Origin: JBGAPH01 sp046349955
GTDB lineage: Bacteria > Planctomycetota > Planctomycetia > Pirellulales > JBGAPH01
DNA length: 64,000 nt
Assembly: GCA_046349955.1 (NCBI GenBank)
Contig: JAXMBI010000008.1
Span: 178,283-242,282 of the forward strand
Reading direction: 5' to 3'
In this document: positions 45,344 to 53,720 of the stretch, in pieces
Layout: every line of letters begins with the position of its first letter
How positions within the stretch are numbered: the first letter of the stretch is position 1
Notes under the pieces: generated by a model
The model's database searches: none
What the model was told of the DNA's origin: nothing
What the model saw: only the letters and a program-made list of their open reading frames with translations
Position numbers and translations under genes: made by a program

Positions 45344-46249
45344 ATGATCCGCCGAATCCACAGCCTGCTTCTGGCCGGCCTGATCGCCACCGTCTGCGCG
45401 GCTCCGGCGCGCGCCGAGGACGCCGCCGCTTCGCCGGAGCAGCGCGAGCGCGCCAGCCAGGTGCGCACCGCCGCCGAAAAACTGCTGAACGCCAAGCAGC
45501 GTGGCGATTGGCGCCAAGTGGCCGAACTCTGGACGCCCGAAGGAAGCTACGTCGACGCAGCCGGCCGGAAGTTCAAGGCTCGCGAGCTGGCGAACCGCCA
45601 AGGTCCCGCTGCGCCGGGCGGAAAGACGACAGACCTTCACGTCCACGACGAAATCCGTTTCGTCACGCCCGACGTGGCGATCCTCGAGGGCCTCCAGCCG
45701 ACCGAGGTCCAGCCCGACGGCGCGGTGCAGTCGGTGCGGTTTCTCGCGATTTGGGTCGAGCGCGACGGCAAGTGGCTGCTCGACACGCTCCGCGAAGCGG
45801 CCGTGACCTCGCCGGCGCCGCACGAGCGGCTCGAGCCGCTGGCCTGGCTGCTCGGCGAATGGACCGCTTCGACCAAAGAGGCCGACGTGCTCCTCTCCAC
45901 GCACTGGAGCGCGAGCGGCGCGTATATGCTCCGCGACTTCCTTGTTCGCTCCGCCGACGGCGCCCTGACCTCCGGCACGCAGCGGATCGGCTGGGACGCG
46001 GCGGCAGGCGAAATCAAGTCTTGGACGTTCGACTCGGCCGGCGTCGTGAGCCAGGCGACCTGGCGGCAAGACGGCAAGCAGTGGATCGCCGCCGGCGAAG
46101 AGACCCTGCCCGACGGCGCCCGCGTACAGACTAAGACGACCTACGCCCCGCAGAGCGACGACCGCATCCGGGCGACGATCGAGCGCACCGAGGGGGAAGC
46201 GCCCCTGCCGAAGCTGCAGCTCGAGTTTCGCCGCGCGCAGGAAAACTAA
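45344..46249 (+). CDS. exported SnoaL-like (NTF2-fold) protein
   Basis: A 301-residue protein with a signal peptide (residues 1-24, ending APARA). Residues 35-150 look like an NTF2-fold domain of the SnoaL/DUF4440 type (KQRGDWRQVAELWTPEGSYV), and residues 160-300 like a second domain of the DUF1579/lipocalin type (WLLGEWTASTKEADVLLSTH). No catalytic residues are evident. ATG 45344 begins the signal peptide. Planctomycete paralogs of this two-domain form are common; function unknown. Confidence 0.7.
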   Translation: MIRRIHSLLLAGLIATVCAAPARAEDAAASPEQRERASQVRTAAEKLLNAKQRGDWRQVAELWTPEGSYVDAAGRKFKARELANRQGPAAPGGKTTDLHVHDEIRFVTPDVAILEGLQPTEVQPDGAVQSVRFLAIWVERDGKWLLDTLREAAVTSPAPHERLEPLAWLLGEWTASTKEADVLLSTHWSASGAYMLRDFLVRSADGALTSGTQRIGWDAAAGEIKSWTFDSAGVVSQATWRQDGKQWIAAGEETLPDGARVQTKTTYAPQSDDRIRATIERTEGEAPLPKLQLEFRRAQEN

Positions 46250-46305
46250 AAACCCCTCGACGCCCGACGTCCGAACGTCGCGCCGACCGACGGAGAGCAT
46301 TCGCC

Positions 46306-47016
46306 ATGACCCGCTTTTTGCAACCGATCGTTGCCCTGGCCCTGCTGCTCGCGCCTTGCGCATTGGCGCTCGAGGCCCAAGAGCCTGCGGCCCCGGCGAG
46401 CAAAGTTGACGCCGCGGAGCTCGAGCGGCAGGAACTCCTCGAGGGGCGGCGCTGGCGCCGCGTGCGCCGCGAGTTCCACGACTGGCTGGCGATCCAGCAG
46501 ATCTACGACGCCGACGAGGTGGCGCAGATCAAGGAGGAGATCGACGAGGTGGCCGCCGACATGACGGCCCCCGAGCTGCTGGACTTCATGGACGATCTCG
46601 AGGACCGGCTCGACGTGCTCATGAGCCCCGAGGCGGCCGAGGCCCGCCGCTGGCTCAACCAGTTCCTGGCCGTGCAGGCCAAGTACACCGACGAAGAACT
46701 GCGGGCTCGCCGCCCCGACCTGGTCAACATGACGGCCGGCGAAATCCGCCGCGAGATCGAGCAGTTGCAGCGCCGCCGCGGGGGCGTGCAGCAATCGCAG
46801 GCGGCCTTCGATCGTGCCCGCACCGGCCAGATCGACGCCCGCCGCACGGCGGCCGAAGCGCCGCGCCGTCCGCGGCCGGAGCGCGCGGCGGCCGACCCCG
46901 ACCGCTTCCGCAGCCGCTATGCCCCGGTGCGCAACGAACCGAGCCCCGCCGCACAACGCTCGAACTTCTGGGTCGACCCGTACGGGCGGGTAAATCGATG
47001 GGGTTGGGGGCTGTAG
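46306..47016 (+). CDS. exported hypothetical coiled-coil protein
   Basis: A 236-residue exported protein: signal peptide to about residue 22, then a helical region with many Glu/Asp/Arg residues (EVAQIKEEIDEVAADMTAPE) suggesting coiled coil to residue 165, then a Pro/Arg-rich, disordered tail ending FWVDPYGRVNRWGWGL. No domain is recognised. It follows the SnoaL-like gene by 56 bases and may share its transcript. A GC hairpin (47029-47052) follows its end. Confidence 0.6.
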   Translation: MTRFLQPIVALALLLAPCALALEAQEPAAPASKVDAAELERQELLEGRRWRRVRREFHDWLAIQQIYDADEVAQIKEEIDEVAADMTAPELLDFMDDLEDRLDVLMSPEAAEARRWLNQFLAVQAKYTDEELRARRPDLVNMTAGEIRREIEQLQRRRGGVQQSQAAFDRARTGQIDARRTAAEAPRRPRPERAAADPDRFRSRYAPVRNEPSPAAQRSNFWVDPYGRVNRWGWGL

Positions 47017-47028
47017 CGCCCCGTAGGC

Positions 47029-47052
47029 TGGGGCGAGCCTCAGCGAGCCCCA
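47029..47052 (+). terminator. GC hairpin after hypothetical gene
   Basis: TGGGGC (47029-47034) pairs with GCCCCA (47047-47052); the 12 bases between hold a further GAGC/GCGA partial match. It lies 13 bases after the preceding gene. No T-run follows, so termination is only suggested. Confidence 0.35.
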
Positions 47053-47075
47053 CCGCCGCTCGCTCAGTCCTTGCC

Positions 47076-47297
47076 CTACGGACTGACTACCTCGGCCCCC
47101 TCGCGGGTAACGAGGGCGACGAACACCTCGTCTTTCGTGCTGTCGGACAAGAATCGCACTGCACCATCGCACATCGCGACGTGGGCGCCGCCGGGATGGA
47201 AGCTGTAGGCGGCAGAGCGGTTGTCGCCGTTCACGTAACGAAGGGGTACGCCTCCCAAGGTATAGGAGGATTCAGAGCCTCCGTGAGACGAATCCAC
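47076..47297 (-). pseudogene. DUF1559 gene remnant with internal deletion
   Basis: The frame encodes only the C-terminal end of a DUF1559 protein: YSFHPGGAHVAMCDGAVRFL, the H-x9-DG tail, and VFVALVTREGAEVVSP. Just upstream (47281-47378) lies the same leader found before the intact DUF1559 genes at 53608 and 57658, including a TATAGAG box and CGGAGGC. The N-terminal prepilin motif and about 230 middle codons are gone, so an internal deletion has joined the leader to the tail. Confidence 0.75.
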
Positions 47298-47378
47298 GGG
47301 TCGACTCTATAGCCGGCCGCGGCCTGCCACCACAACGGCTGCCGTGCGGGCAGGCGCATGGTTAGGAGGCGAACGATC
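47281..47378 (-). promoter_or_regulatory. DUF1559-type leader, copy in front of the remnant
   Basis: On the minus strand it holds ATCGTTCG, AACCATGCG, a TATAGAGT box (47304-47311) and CGGAGGC, in the same order and near-equal spacing as in the leaders at 53609-53720 and 57659-57773. It overlaps the last codons of the neighbouring PEP-CTERM gene. Confidence 0.55.
47356..47378. repeat. 23-base exact repeat, copy 1
   Basis: The same 23 bases as at 50519-50541, GCATGGTTAGGAGGCGAACG plus ATC. Here they cover the last codons of the PEP-CTERM gene and the distal part of the DUF1559 leader. Confidence 0.85.
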
Positions 47379-48897
47379 GGCAGCCCATTAGCAATCTCTG
47401 CCTTTGACGGGCAGTCCAGATCAGCATTCCGAGGAAGAGCAGGACCGCGCTCGCCGGCTCGGGCACAGCGGCGCGCGTGCCGAAGTTTGCCTTGAGGATG
47501 CCGAAATCGGACAAGTCGACCTTCATGTTTTGGTCGAAGTCCCCGGTGCGGAAACGATCGCCGGAGCCGAAGTGCTGCTTGAGGATCGCGAAGTCGGACA
47601 GGCCCACCACGCCGTCGAGGTCGGCGTCGCCAGGAATGGAGACCGGCTGGTACATCCAGACCGCTCCGTAGCCGAAGGGGTAGCCGCCCGGCCCCACCGG
47701 GCCAATGGCGAAATCCTCCCCGATCAAGAGGTCCTGGCCAGCCATAGCAAAGGCCTCACCGAAGTGCTGAAGAGGCCCTGGCACTGGGCTGACGAGCGTT
47801 TGTAGTAGATTGCCATCTGTGTCGTAGAGGAACGCCTTTCCCGCGCTCATGCCTTCGCCGTCATTAAAAATGGAGCCGATAATGAACGTATGATCGGTGA
47901 CCGCGGACAGCGACCAGCCGAACCAATTCATGTCGGCGGGTTCGGGGTCCGGGATGGTCTTTAGCAGCTTGCCGTCATGGTCGAATAAAAACACCTCGCC
48001 GGTCTGGATTCCGTCGACCACCTTTTGGCTCGCGCCGATCAGAATGTTATCACCGACCAACGCGATCGAGCCTCCAAATACCTCTTGGTTCACGTCGGGG
48101 TTGGGCGCCGGATTGTACAGCGTGCCGAGCAGGTTTCCGCTGAGGTCGAACAAGAACACGGCTCCGGAGTTCGGAGCCAGAGTGTCGTCGCGAAAGTCGC
48201 TCACCATGATGCGTTCGTGGTCGAGGAACTCGACCGACCGTCCGAGGTCGCCTCCGAACTGCGCATTCGGGCTTACAAGCGTTTGCACCAGATGACCGTC
48301 TAAATCGAATAGATACGTAGCGCCAGCCTCAGGCGCCGCGGCATCAGCATTAATTGCGCCGATCGCCACCAAGTCGCCGTTGCTCGCGACGTCGCGGGCA
48401 CCAAACAGCCCGTTTGGCTGCGGATCGGGATTGCGATAGGTCTGCAACAGGTTACCGTCCAGATCCAGCAGGTAGGCCGAGCCGGCATCCTTCGCGCCGG
48501 TATCGTCCTGAAAGGCGGTGGCCAGCACTTTATCGTTGCCGACCGCGGTGACGTACCAACCGAACCAGTCACTTTTGTCAGGCCCTGGCTCTGGATTGGG
48601 AATGGTTCGTAATGGATTGCCATTGCGATCGAAGACGAACAAAGCACCCGCCTCGCGAGCGCCCAGGTTGGAGTTGATCGCGCCGATAACGATCTTGTCG
48701 CCCACCACCGTGATCGACGCCCCGAAGCGATTGGCGAAGGCGGCGTTGTCGTCGAGCGGGTTCACGATCTTTTTCAGGAGCGTGTACTCGACGCCGAGAG
48801 CATCTTGGGCTGCCGTTAGGCCCAAGCTCAAACATGCCAATCCAAGAACCGGTCCGACTCGTCGGACGAGGGCAACGAGCAACCAACGCACCTGCAA
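47362..48897 (-). CDS. exported dockerin-like PEP-CTERM protein with propeller-like repeats
   Basis: A 511-residue surface protein. After a hydrophobic N-terminus and GVEYTLLKKIVNPLDDNAAF come about eight repeats of roughly 50 residues, each with a GDKIVIGA-type strand and an FVFDRNGNPL or LFDLDGHLV strand (FG-GAP-like). Residues 430-480 hold a dockerin-like pair (GDADLDGVVGLSDFAILKQH then DFDQNMKVDLSDFGILKANFG in two calcium loops), and VPEPASAVLLFLGMLIW is a PEP-CTERM anchor. No ATG is available; TTG 48897 is the longest start and lies inside the 3' end of the damaged paralog upstream. True start uncertain. Confidence 0.75.
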   Translation of the reverse strand: MQVRWLLVALVRRVGPVLGLACLSLGLTAAQDALGVEYTLLKKIVNPLDDNAAFANRFGASITVVGDKIVIGAINSNLGAREAGALFVFDRNGNPLRTIPNPEPGPDKSDWFGWYVTAVGNDKVLATAFQDDTGAKDAGSAYLLDLDGNLLQTYRNPDPQPNGLFGARDVASNGDLVAIGAINADAAAPEAGATYLFDLDGHLVQTLVSPNAQFGGDLGRSVEFLDHERIMVSDFRDDTLAPNSGAVFLFDLSGNLLGTLYNPAPNPDVNQEVFGGSIALVGDNILIGASQKVVDGIQTGEVFLFDHDGKLLKTIPDPEPADMNWFGWSLSAVTDHTFIIGSIFNDGEGMSAGKAFLYDTDGNLLQTLVSPVPGPLQHFGEAFAMAGQDLLIGEDFAIGPVGPGGYPFGYGAVWMYQPVSIPGDADLDGVVGLSDFAILKQHFGSGDRFRTGDFDQNMKVDLSDFGILKANFGTRAAVPEPASAVLLFLGMLIWTARQRQRLLMGCRSFAS

Positions 48898-50340
48898 CCA
48901 GCAGGACCCAAGCCGCCGGCTCAGGCACAGCGGCGCGCGTGCCGAAGTTTGCCTTGAGGATGCAATCGGACAAGTCGACCTTCATGTTTTTGGTCGAAGT
49001 CCCCGGTCAGAAAGCGATCCCCCAGCCCGGTGCTCTTTGAGGATGCGGTCGGACAGGCCAACCACGCCGTCGAGGTCGGCGTCGCCGGGAATGGACCCTG
49101 GTACATCCAGACACGGCCCCGTAGCCAAAGGGGGTAGCCGCGGAGACCCATCAGGGCCGCCAGCATAGTGCCGCCGGGCAATCCTCCCGACATAGCAAAG
49201 GCGTTGCCGAAGTGCTGCTGTTCTCGAGGACGGGCTCATAAACGCCTGGAGGAGATGGCCGTTAGTATCGAAGAGAAACGCTTTACCGGGCGTCGTACCC
49301 TTCGGCATCGTTGAAAGTGAGCGACAACGAACGTGCTGTCCGACACCGCGCTCAATGACCAACCGAACCAGTTGGCGAAGTCCGCAGGCTCGGGGTCAGG
49401 AATGGTCTCCAAGAGCTTGCCGTTGCGGTCGAAAAGGTAGGCCGATCCCGAATCCGGTGCTTGGCTCGCTTCGCCCCGATGCGCCCACGAGAATCTTGTC
49501 GACCAACTCTACCCACGATCGGCGGCTGAATACCCGTCTGGGTAGTGGATGTCCGGTGTTGGGTTCTCAATCGTCAGCAGGTTGTTGCCGGCTAGGTCGA
49601 ACAAGAACACCCGGCGCCTGCATTATTAGCTAAGGCATCATCCCGAAAGTCTCCAACCAGAGACGTGATCGTGATCCAAGAACCGAACTGCGCAAAGTCT
49701 CCAAGGTTCTGCCCTTGGGCTGACAAGTGTTCGCACGAGCGCGCCGTTCAGGTCATAGAGGTAGACGGCTCCCGCCTTCGGCGCGGCATCATTGGCCTCC
49801 CACGCGCGATCGCTACCATATCGCCGTTCGACGACATGTCGCGCAGCGCTGAATTCGCCGCCGGGTTCTGCGATGGGCTGCGGGCGTGCAACAATTGGCC
49901 CCCCGAGCAAAGAGGTAGGCCGCCCCCGCATTCTCGCCATCAGCATCGTCATTTCTGCTCGAGATAAGTACCTTGTCGTCGCCGACGGCGGTCATGGTCT
50001 CGCCGAACCAGTCATCCTTATTGGGCCCAGGCATCGGGTTCTCGATGGTCCGTATATATTGGCCGTTGCGATCGAACACGAACACGGCTCCGGCGGACTG
50101 CGCACCCAAATCGGCATCGCGGGCTCCAATGAGAATCTGATCCCCCACCTCAGTGATTGATTCGCCGAAACGGTCAGCGATCGCCGCATTGTCGTCGAGC
50201 GGGTTCACGATCTTCTTCAGGAGCGCGTACTCGACACCCAGCGCGGGGTGCGCGAGCACGAGCGTCGCCACCATAAGCCATGCGGCAGAACGCAAGGTCC
50301 GCTTGCTGAGGCGGCCCATGCTTAGGGGGAGTGTGGTCAT
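48860..50340 (-). pseudogene. tandem paralog of the PEP-CTERM protein, disrupted by many indels
   Basis: Starts with ATG 50340 (MTTLPLSMGRL), a signal peptide and GVEYALLKKIVNPLDDNAAI, almost identical to the downstream gene. The frame holds for about 175 codons to 49813, then breaks at least five times: the homologous pieces lie in different frames at 49638-49952, 49352-49570, 48982-49362 and 48921-49193, and the dockerin and VPEPAAWVLLVAGALV end is near 48918-48990. Many breaks are single-base gains or losses, e.g. one extra T in the TTTTT run near 48986-48990. The right limit is firm; the left limit is approximate. Confidence 0.75.
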
Positions 50341-50477
50341 GGAACGGAGTCTAACTCGAAGCGTCGCGCACGTCACCAAATCGGCCTCTTGCCGCATCGT
50401 TTCGGACGCTAACGATTCCGCGGCATCGCTGAGAGCGACGCAGGTTACCATGCGCGGCGATCCCGACCGGTGCTAGA

Positions 50478-50511
50478 TGCCCCTAAAAGAATCGTGGTCG
50501 CCTGTCACCGC
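50478..50511. repeat. 34-base direct repeat, left copy
   Basis: Matches 53920-53953 at 30 of 34 positions. The two copies flank the zinc-ribbon fragment and the three-gene DUF1559 cluster, about 3.4 kb apart. Confidence 0.7.
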
Positions 50512-50518
50512 AAAAGCC

Positions 50519-50541
50519 GCATGGTTAGGAGGCGAACGATC
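50519..50541. repeat. 23-base exact repeat, copy 2
   Basis: Identical to 47356-47378. Here it lies upstream of the damaged PEP-CTERM copy, in the position where the tail of a further copy of that gene or a DUF1559 leader would be expected. Confidence 0.85.
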
Positions 50542-50787
50542 TGAAGGGAGTGCGGTTTTGTCGCCGGTCCACTTCGGCGGCTTTCGCTGGTGGTTCACCT
50601 GCCCGCTTATTATGCGCGGCCGGGCGTGCGAACGACGGGTGGCAAAGCTCTATTCGTCACCCCGCAGCCCCTACTTCGGCTGCCGGCAGTGCATGGGGCT
50701 GACCTACGAGAGCTGCCGGGACTCGCGGCTGAAGTTACGGCTGTGGGCGGGCATCCGGCGGTCGCGGCAAGATGGGTAGGGGCGGGT

Positions 50788-51747
50788 CTATTGCAGCTTG
50801 CTGATGTCGACCACTTCGCCGCCGGCGCGAGTCATGATAGACCCAATTAGGTGAGGTGAAGTGCCCGCGCGGACCACGCGCACGGCGCCGTCGCACATCA
50901 GGATATGCACGAGGCCCGGATGATCCGAGTACAGCGAGTAGTAGTTGTCCAGATTGAACCCCTCGGGCCAGCCAATCCCGCCCTCCTCGGAGGTCATCCA
51001 GGCGCCACACTCGAACGGCTCCAATAGCAACTCCTGCCTTTCGGGCGGCTGATTCAGGAGCGTCTCGATGCGAAGTGGTTTGGCCGCCTGCTCGAAGACG
51101 AGCAGCGTATTCGAGAGCCCATCTTCGATGTTGGCCAGCCGCGGAGGGGCGACCGCTGCACGAATAAGGACGTCGCTGGATAGTTGATTATCCCAGTCGG
51201 TCTCGGCGTTGATCCCCGACCAAGCTCCAGCGCCCCGCGGGTCAAAGGAGCCGGAGTAGTCGAGGGCGGCGGCGGACGGGCGAGGGCGGCTGCCCGTGCC
51301 GAAGCCGTCGATCATCCGCGGATAGCCGTTCGTCGAGGGGCACTGGTGGATCGGCAGGAAATGAGCCAAGATTGGCTGATTCTTGGGGTCCAGGGGCGCC
51401 CGCGAGAGATCGAGCCGGTCGTAGAGCGATTGCTCTTCGTGAAACGGCAAGAGCGTGCTACGCCAGGAGTACTGCTGCCATTTGATGTCAAGGGCGGGGG
51501 AGACGCGGCGGCCGGCCGCGTCGAACGAGGCTGAAATCCACGCCGGCAAATGTTCGCGATGCTGGTTGGCGTAGTTGTGCAGGGCGAGACCAACCTGCTT
51601 GAGGTTGTTGCGACACTGCATCTTGCGGGCGGCCTCGCGGGCCGCCTGCACCGCCGGCAGCAAGAGCGCGATCAGGATCGCGATGATGAAGATCGCGACC
51701 AAGACTTCGGTAAGAGTAAAGCCGACGCGGTGCTTCGATTTGCTCAT
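50788..51747 (-). CDS. DUF1559 protein (pseudopilin-like), cluster copy 3
   Basis: A 319-residue protein with a prepilin-like N-terminus (GFTLTEVLVAIFIIAIL, then a hydrophobic helix to about residue 34) that a type IV prepilin peptidase could cut, NNLKQVGLALHNYAN just after, and the tail HILMCDGAVRVV. The tail keeps H-x9-DG in the form HPGLVHILMCDG. Planctomycetes make many such surface proteins of unknown role. Its ATG overlaps the stop of the preceding gene (51744), so it is the last of three coupled genes. It lacks the YSF at the tail that its neighbours have. Confidence 0.85.
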   Translation of the reverse strand: MSKSKHRVGFTLTEVLVAIFIIAILIALLLPAVQAAREAARKMQCRNNLKQVGLALHNYANQHREHLPAWISASFDAAGRRVSPALDIKWQQYSWRSTLLPFHEEQSLYDRLDLSRAPLDPKNQPILAHFLPIHQCPSTNGYPRMIDGFGTGSRPRPSAAALDYSGSFDPRGAGAWSGINAETDWDNQLSSDVLIRAAVAPPRLANIEDGLSNTLLVFEQAAKPLRIETLLNQPPERQELLLEPFECGAWMTSEEGGIGWPEGFNLDNYYSLYSDHPGLVHILMCDGAVRVVRAGTSPHLIGSIMTRAGGEVVDISKLQ

Positions 51748-52667
51748 GGCGGACTGACCACTTCGCCACCCTCGCGTGATATGAGAGCTACGAACACCTC
51801 GTCTGCTGTGGTCTCGGACAAGAAGCGCACCGAGCCATCGCACATGCCCACGTGGGCGCCGTCGGGATGGAAGCTGTAGGCGCCCCATGCGCTCGAGCCG
51901 TTCACGTAGCGCAGCAGACTTCCGCCGATCAAGTAGGATCTCTCGTCGGACCAAACCCAGGGGCCTGCCAATGTGGCTAGTTCCAAACGCAGCTCGCGAT
52001 CAAAAGTGTAGTCATGAGGCCGACCGGCTTGCTCGGCGACGAGCACTGTGTTTGAGAGTCCGTCCGTCACGTAGCTCCAGCGGCCCCACATTTTCGTTGT
52101 GGCTGGCCCAATCTTCAACTCACTAAAACTTAAGCTGCCCGCAGCGAAGCCAAACCACGCTCCTGCCATCAAGTCGGCCGGGCGGTACATAGGCGGCTGA
52201 ACGGTAAAAGCAGCCGAATAGTCCGCAACGGCCAGCCTGGCGTAGGCAAGCTCGTTCCACTTCACGTCTTGAAGCACTCGCGGATGGTCCGGAGTGCTCG
52301 GGCACTGATACTCGGCAATCACCTGGCCGAGCACTTCAGGCGTCAGTATATCTCCGTTGCGGTCGATTCTCGGTGTGAGGTAAGTCGCCGACTGTTCCAG
52401 GAATGGGAGGATGAAGACTCGCCAAGAGGCTGCACTCGAGTCCGGGGTCCCGACGGAAGGCAAAACGTCGCCGCGCCCGGCTTGCGTCGAGTAGTTGTGA
52501 ACCGCCAGGCCCATCTGCTTCAGATGGTTGGCGCACTGCACCCGCCGCGCCGCTTCCCGTGCCGACTGCACGGCCGGCAACAGCAGCGCGATCAGGATGG
52601 CGATGATGAAGATTGCGACCAGGACCTCGACGAGCGTGAAGCCCAGGCGTTGTTTCAAGTTGTTCAT
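51744..52667 (-). CDS. DUF1559 protein (pseudopilin-like), cluster copy 2
   Basis: A 307-residue paralog: GFTLVEVLVAIFIIAIL at residues 9-25, NHLKQMGLAVHNYST, several CPST-type motifs (EYQCPSTPDH), the DGLSNTVLVAEQAG block and the tail YSFHPDGAHVGMCDGSVRFL. Start and stop overlap its neighbours by four bases on both sides, so the three genes are translationally coupled. Function of the family is unknown; export and cell-surface display are inferred from the prepilin-type N-terminus. Confidence 0.85.
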   Translation of the reverse strand: MNNLKQRLGFTLVEVLVAIFIIAILIALLLPAVQSAREAARRVQCANHLKQMGLAVHNYSTQAGRGDVLPSVGTPDSSAASWRVFILPFLEQSATYLTPRIDRNGDILTPEVLGQVIAEYQCPSTPDHPRVLQDVKWNELAYARLAVADYSAAFTVQPPMYRPADLMAGAWFGFAAGSLSFSELKIGPATTKMWGRWSYVTDGLSNTVLVAEQAGRPHDYTFDRELRLELATLAGPWVWSDERSYLIGGSLLRYVNGSSAWGAYSFHPDGAHVGMCDGSVRFLSETTADEVFVALISREGGEVVSPP

Positions 52668-53608
52668 GGCGGGCTCACCGCCTCGCCCCCTTCGCGGCTT
52701 ACCAGGCCGATGAACAAGTGATTCGCCGTGGCCTCGCTCAACCAGCGGACGCTGCCGTCGCAGTAGGCGACCTGGGCGCCGCCGGGGTGGAAGCTGTAGG
52801 CGTTGGCGAAGTTTCGCTTGTTCACGTAAATCCCCTCGCCGGCCGACCAGGCCAACCCCCAGACGAAATGGTCTAGGTCCGCTTTCGCCCAGCCTCCGAT
52901 CAGCGCTCCCTTCTCTTCCAGCGTTTGCCCTGGACCATAGTTGTCGGGCTTGCCCGCCTGCTCCACGATCAGCAAAGTGTTTGAGAGGCCATCGCCCACG
53001 TAGCTCCAGCGGCCGGGCAACGTCCAGGCTTCGAGGTAGGTGTTCGAACCGCGATCGGTGTCGGACACCGTGACAGTGGGCAGGCCGAACCAAGCCCCCG
53101 CAAGGTAATCTCCGCCCTGTTCCGGCGTTGGCACCCGGACTGTAAACGAAGCGACGTAGTCAGTCGCGCTGTGATCGCGCCAGACGGTGGTCGCGCCGCC
53201 GATGGAATCCACGTGCTCGATCGTTCGCAGATACCCCGGCGTGCTAGGACACTGATACTCGGCAATGCGCGCCGCGACGACCGCCGGGCTGAGCACGCTC
53301 GAGTCGAATCCCTCAGGTCCCGGGATGTCGTAGAAGGCGTGCTTCTCGAGATACGCCAGGATCGAGTAGCGCCACACCGAAAACGAGCTGCGCATTCGCC
53401 GATTGAAGGCCGGCAGCACGTCGCCACGCCCCGCCTGATTCGTGTAGTTGTGAACGGCGAGCGAGATCTGCTTCAGATTGTTGGCGCAGCGTATTCTTCG
53501 GGCGCTTTCCCGCGCCGACTGCACGGCCGGCAGCAACAGCGCGATCAGGATCGCAATGATGAAGATTGCGACCAACACTTCGACCAAGGTGAACCCGCGC
53601 CGGACCAT
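52664..53608 (-). CDS. DUF1559 protein (pseudopilin-like), cluster copy 1
   Basis: The first of the three coupled genes, 314 residues: MVRRGFTLVEVLVAIF, NNLKQISLAVHNYTN, EYQCPSTPGY, DGLSNTLLIVEQAG and YSFHPGGAQVAYCDGSVRWL. ATG 53608 is preferred to 53632 because a leader with GCGGAG (see 53609-53720) directly precedes it and the same start is used by the paralog at 57658. It is about 60 percent similar in architecture to copy 2, which suggests local duplication. Confidence 0.85.
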   Translation of the reverse strand: MVRRGFTLVEVLVAIFIIAILIALLLPAVQSARESARRIRCANNLKQISLAVHNYTNQAGRGDVLPAFNRRMRSSFSVWRYSILAYLEKHAFYDIPGPEGFDSSVLSPAVVAARIAEYQCPSTPGYLRTIEHVDSIGGATTVWRDHSATDYVASFTVRVPTPEQGGDYLAGAWFGLPTVTVSDTDRGSNTYLEAWTLPGRWSYVGDGLSNTLLIVEQAGKPDNYGPGQTLEEKGALIGGWAKADLDHFVWGLAWSAGEGIYVNKRNFANAYSFHPGGAQVAYCDGSVRWLSEATANHLFIGLVSREGGEAVSPP

Positions 53609-53720
53609 TGAGTGATCTCCGCGAGAACGCACAAACCATGGCTCGATTCTATAGCGTGACCATCCGCGCCACCATGACGGCAGTGGTCTGGTTGGAGCAT
53701 CGTTTGGCTACGAACGAATC
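53609..53720 (-). promoter_or_regulatory. conserved DUF1559 leader, copy before cluster
   Basis: Reading toward the gene: ATTCGTTCG, CCAAACGATGC, a TATAGAAT box (53646-53653), CGAGCC, then TGCGTTCTCGCGGAG ending 9 bases before ATG 53608. The block from the TATAGA-type box to the ribosome site matches the leader at 57659-57773 almost base for base. It looks like a conserved promoter with its 5' untranslated region. Confidence 0.6.

Larger units (their letters stand above)
50477..50779 (+). pseudogene. zinc-ribbon protein fragment
   Basis: From about 50549 the frame matches a small zinc-ribbon family found with mobile or integrated elements: HFGGFRWWFTCPLIMRGRAC, RRVAKLYSSP and YFGCRQCMGLTYESCRDS, with Cys pairs C-x8-C and C-x2-C. 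The protein stops soon after (SRQDG), shorter than relatives, and the first 24 codons lie in repeat sequence. I judge it a truncated copy. Confidence 0.55.

Noticed and set aside
44201..46363. Upstream part of a 1149-codon minus-strand frame ending in the efflux adaptor
   Set aside because: The part before 44200 crosses the HdeD gene in another frame and the plus-strand SnoaL-like gene, and contains no motif; the adaptor starts with its own lipoprotein signal at 44200.
50788..53608. Type IV pilus or type II secretion operon
   Set aside because: Only the prepilin-like N-terminus is shared; no ATPase, platform or peptidase gene is adjacent, and the H-x9-DG tail defines DUF1559.
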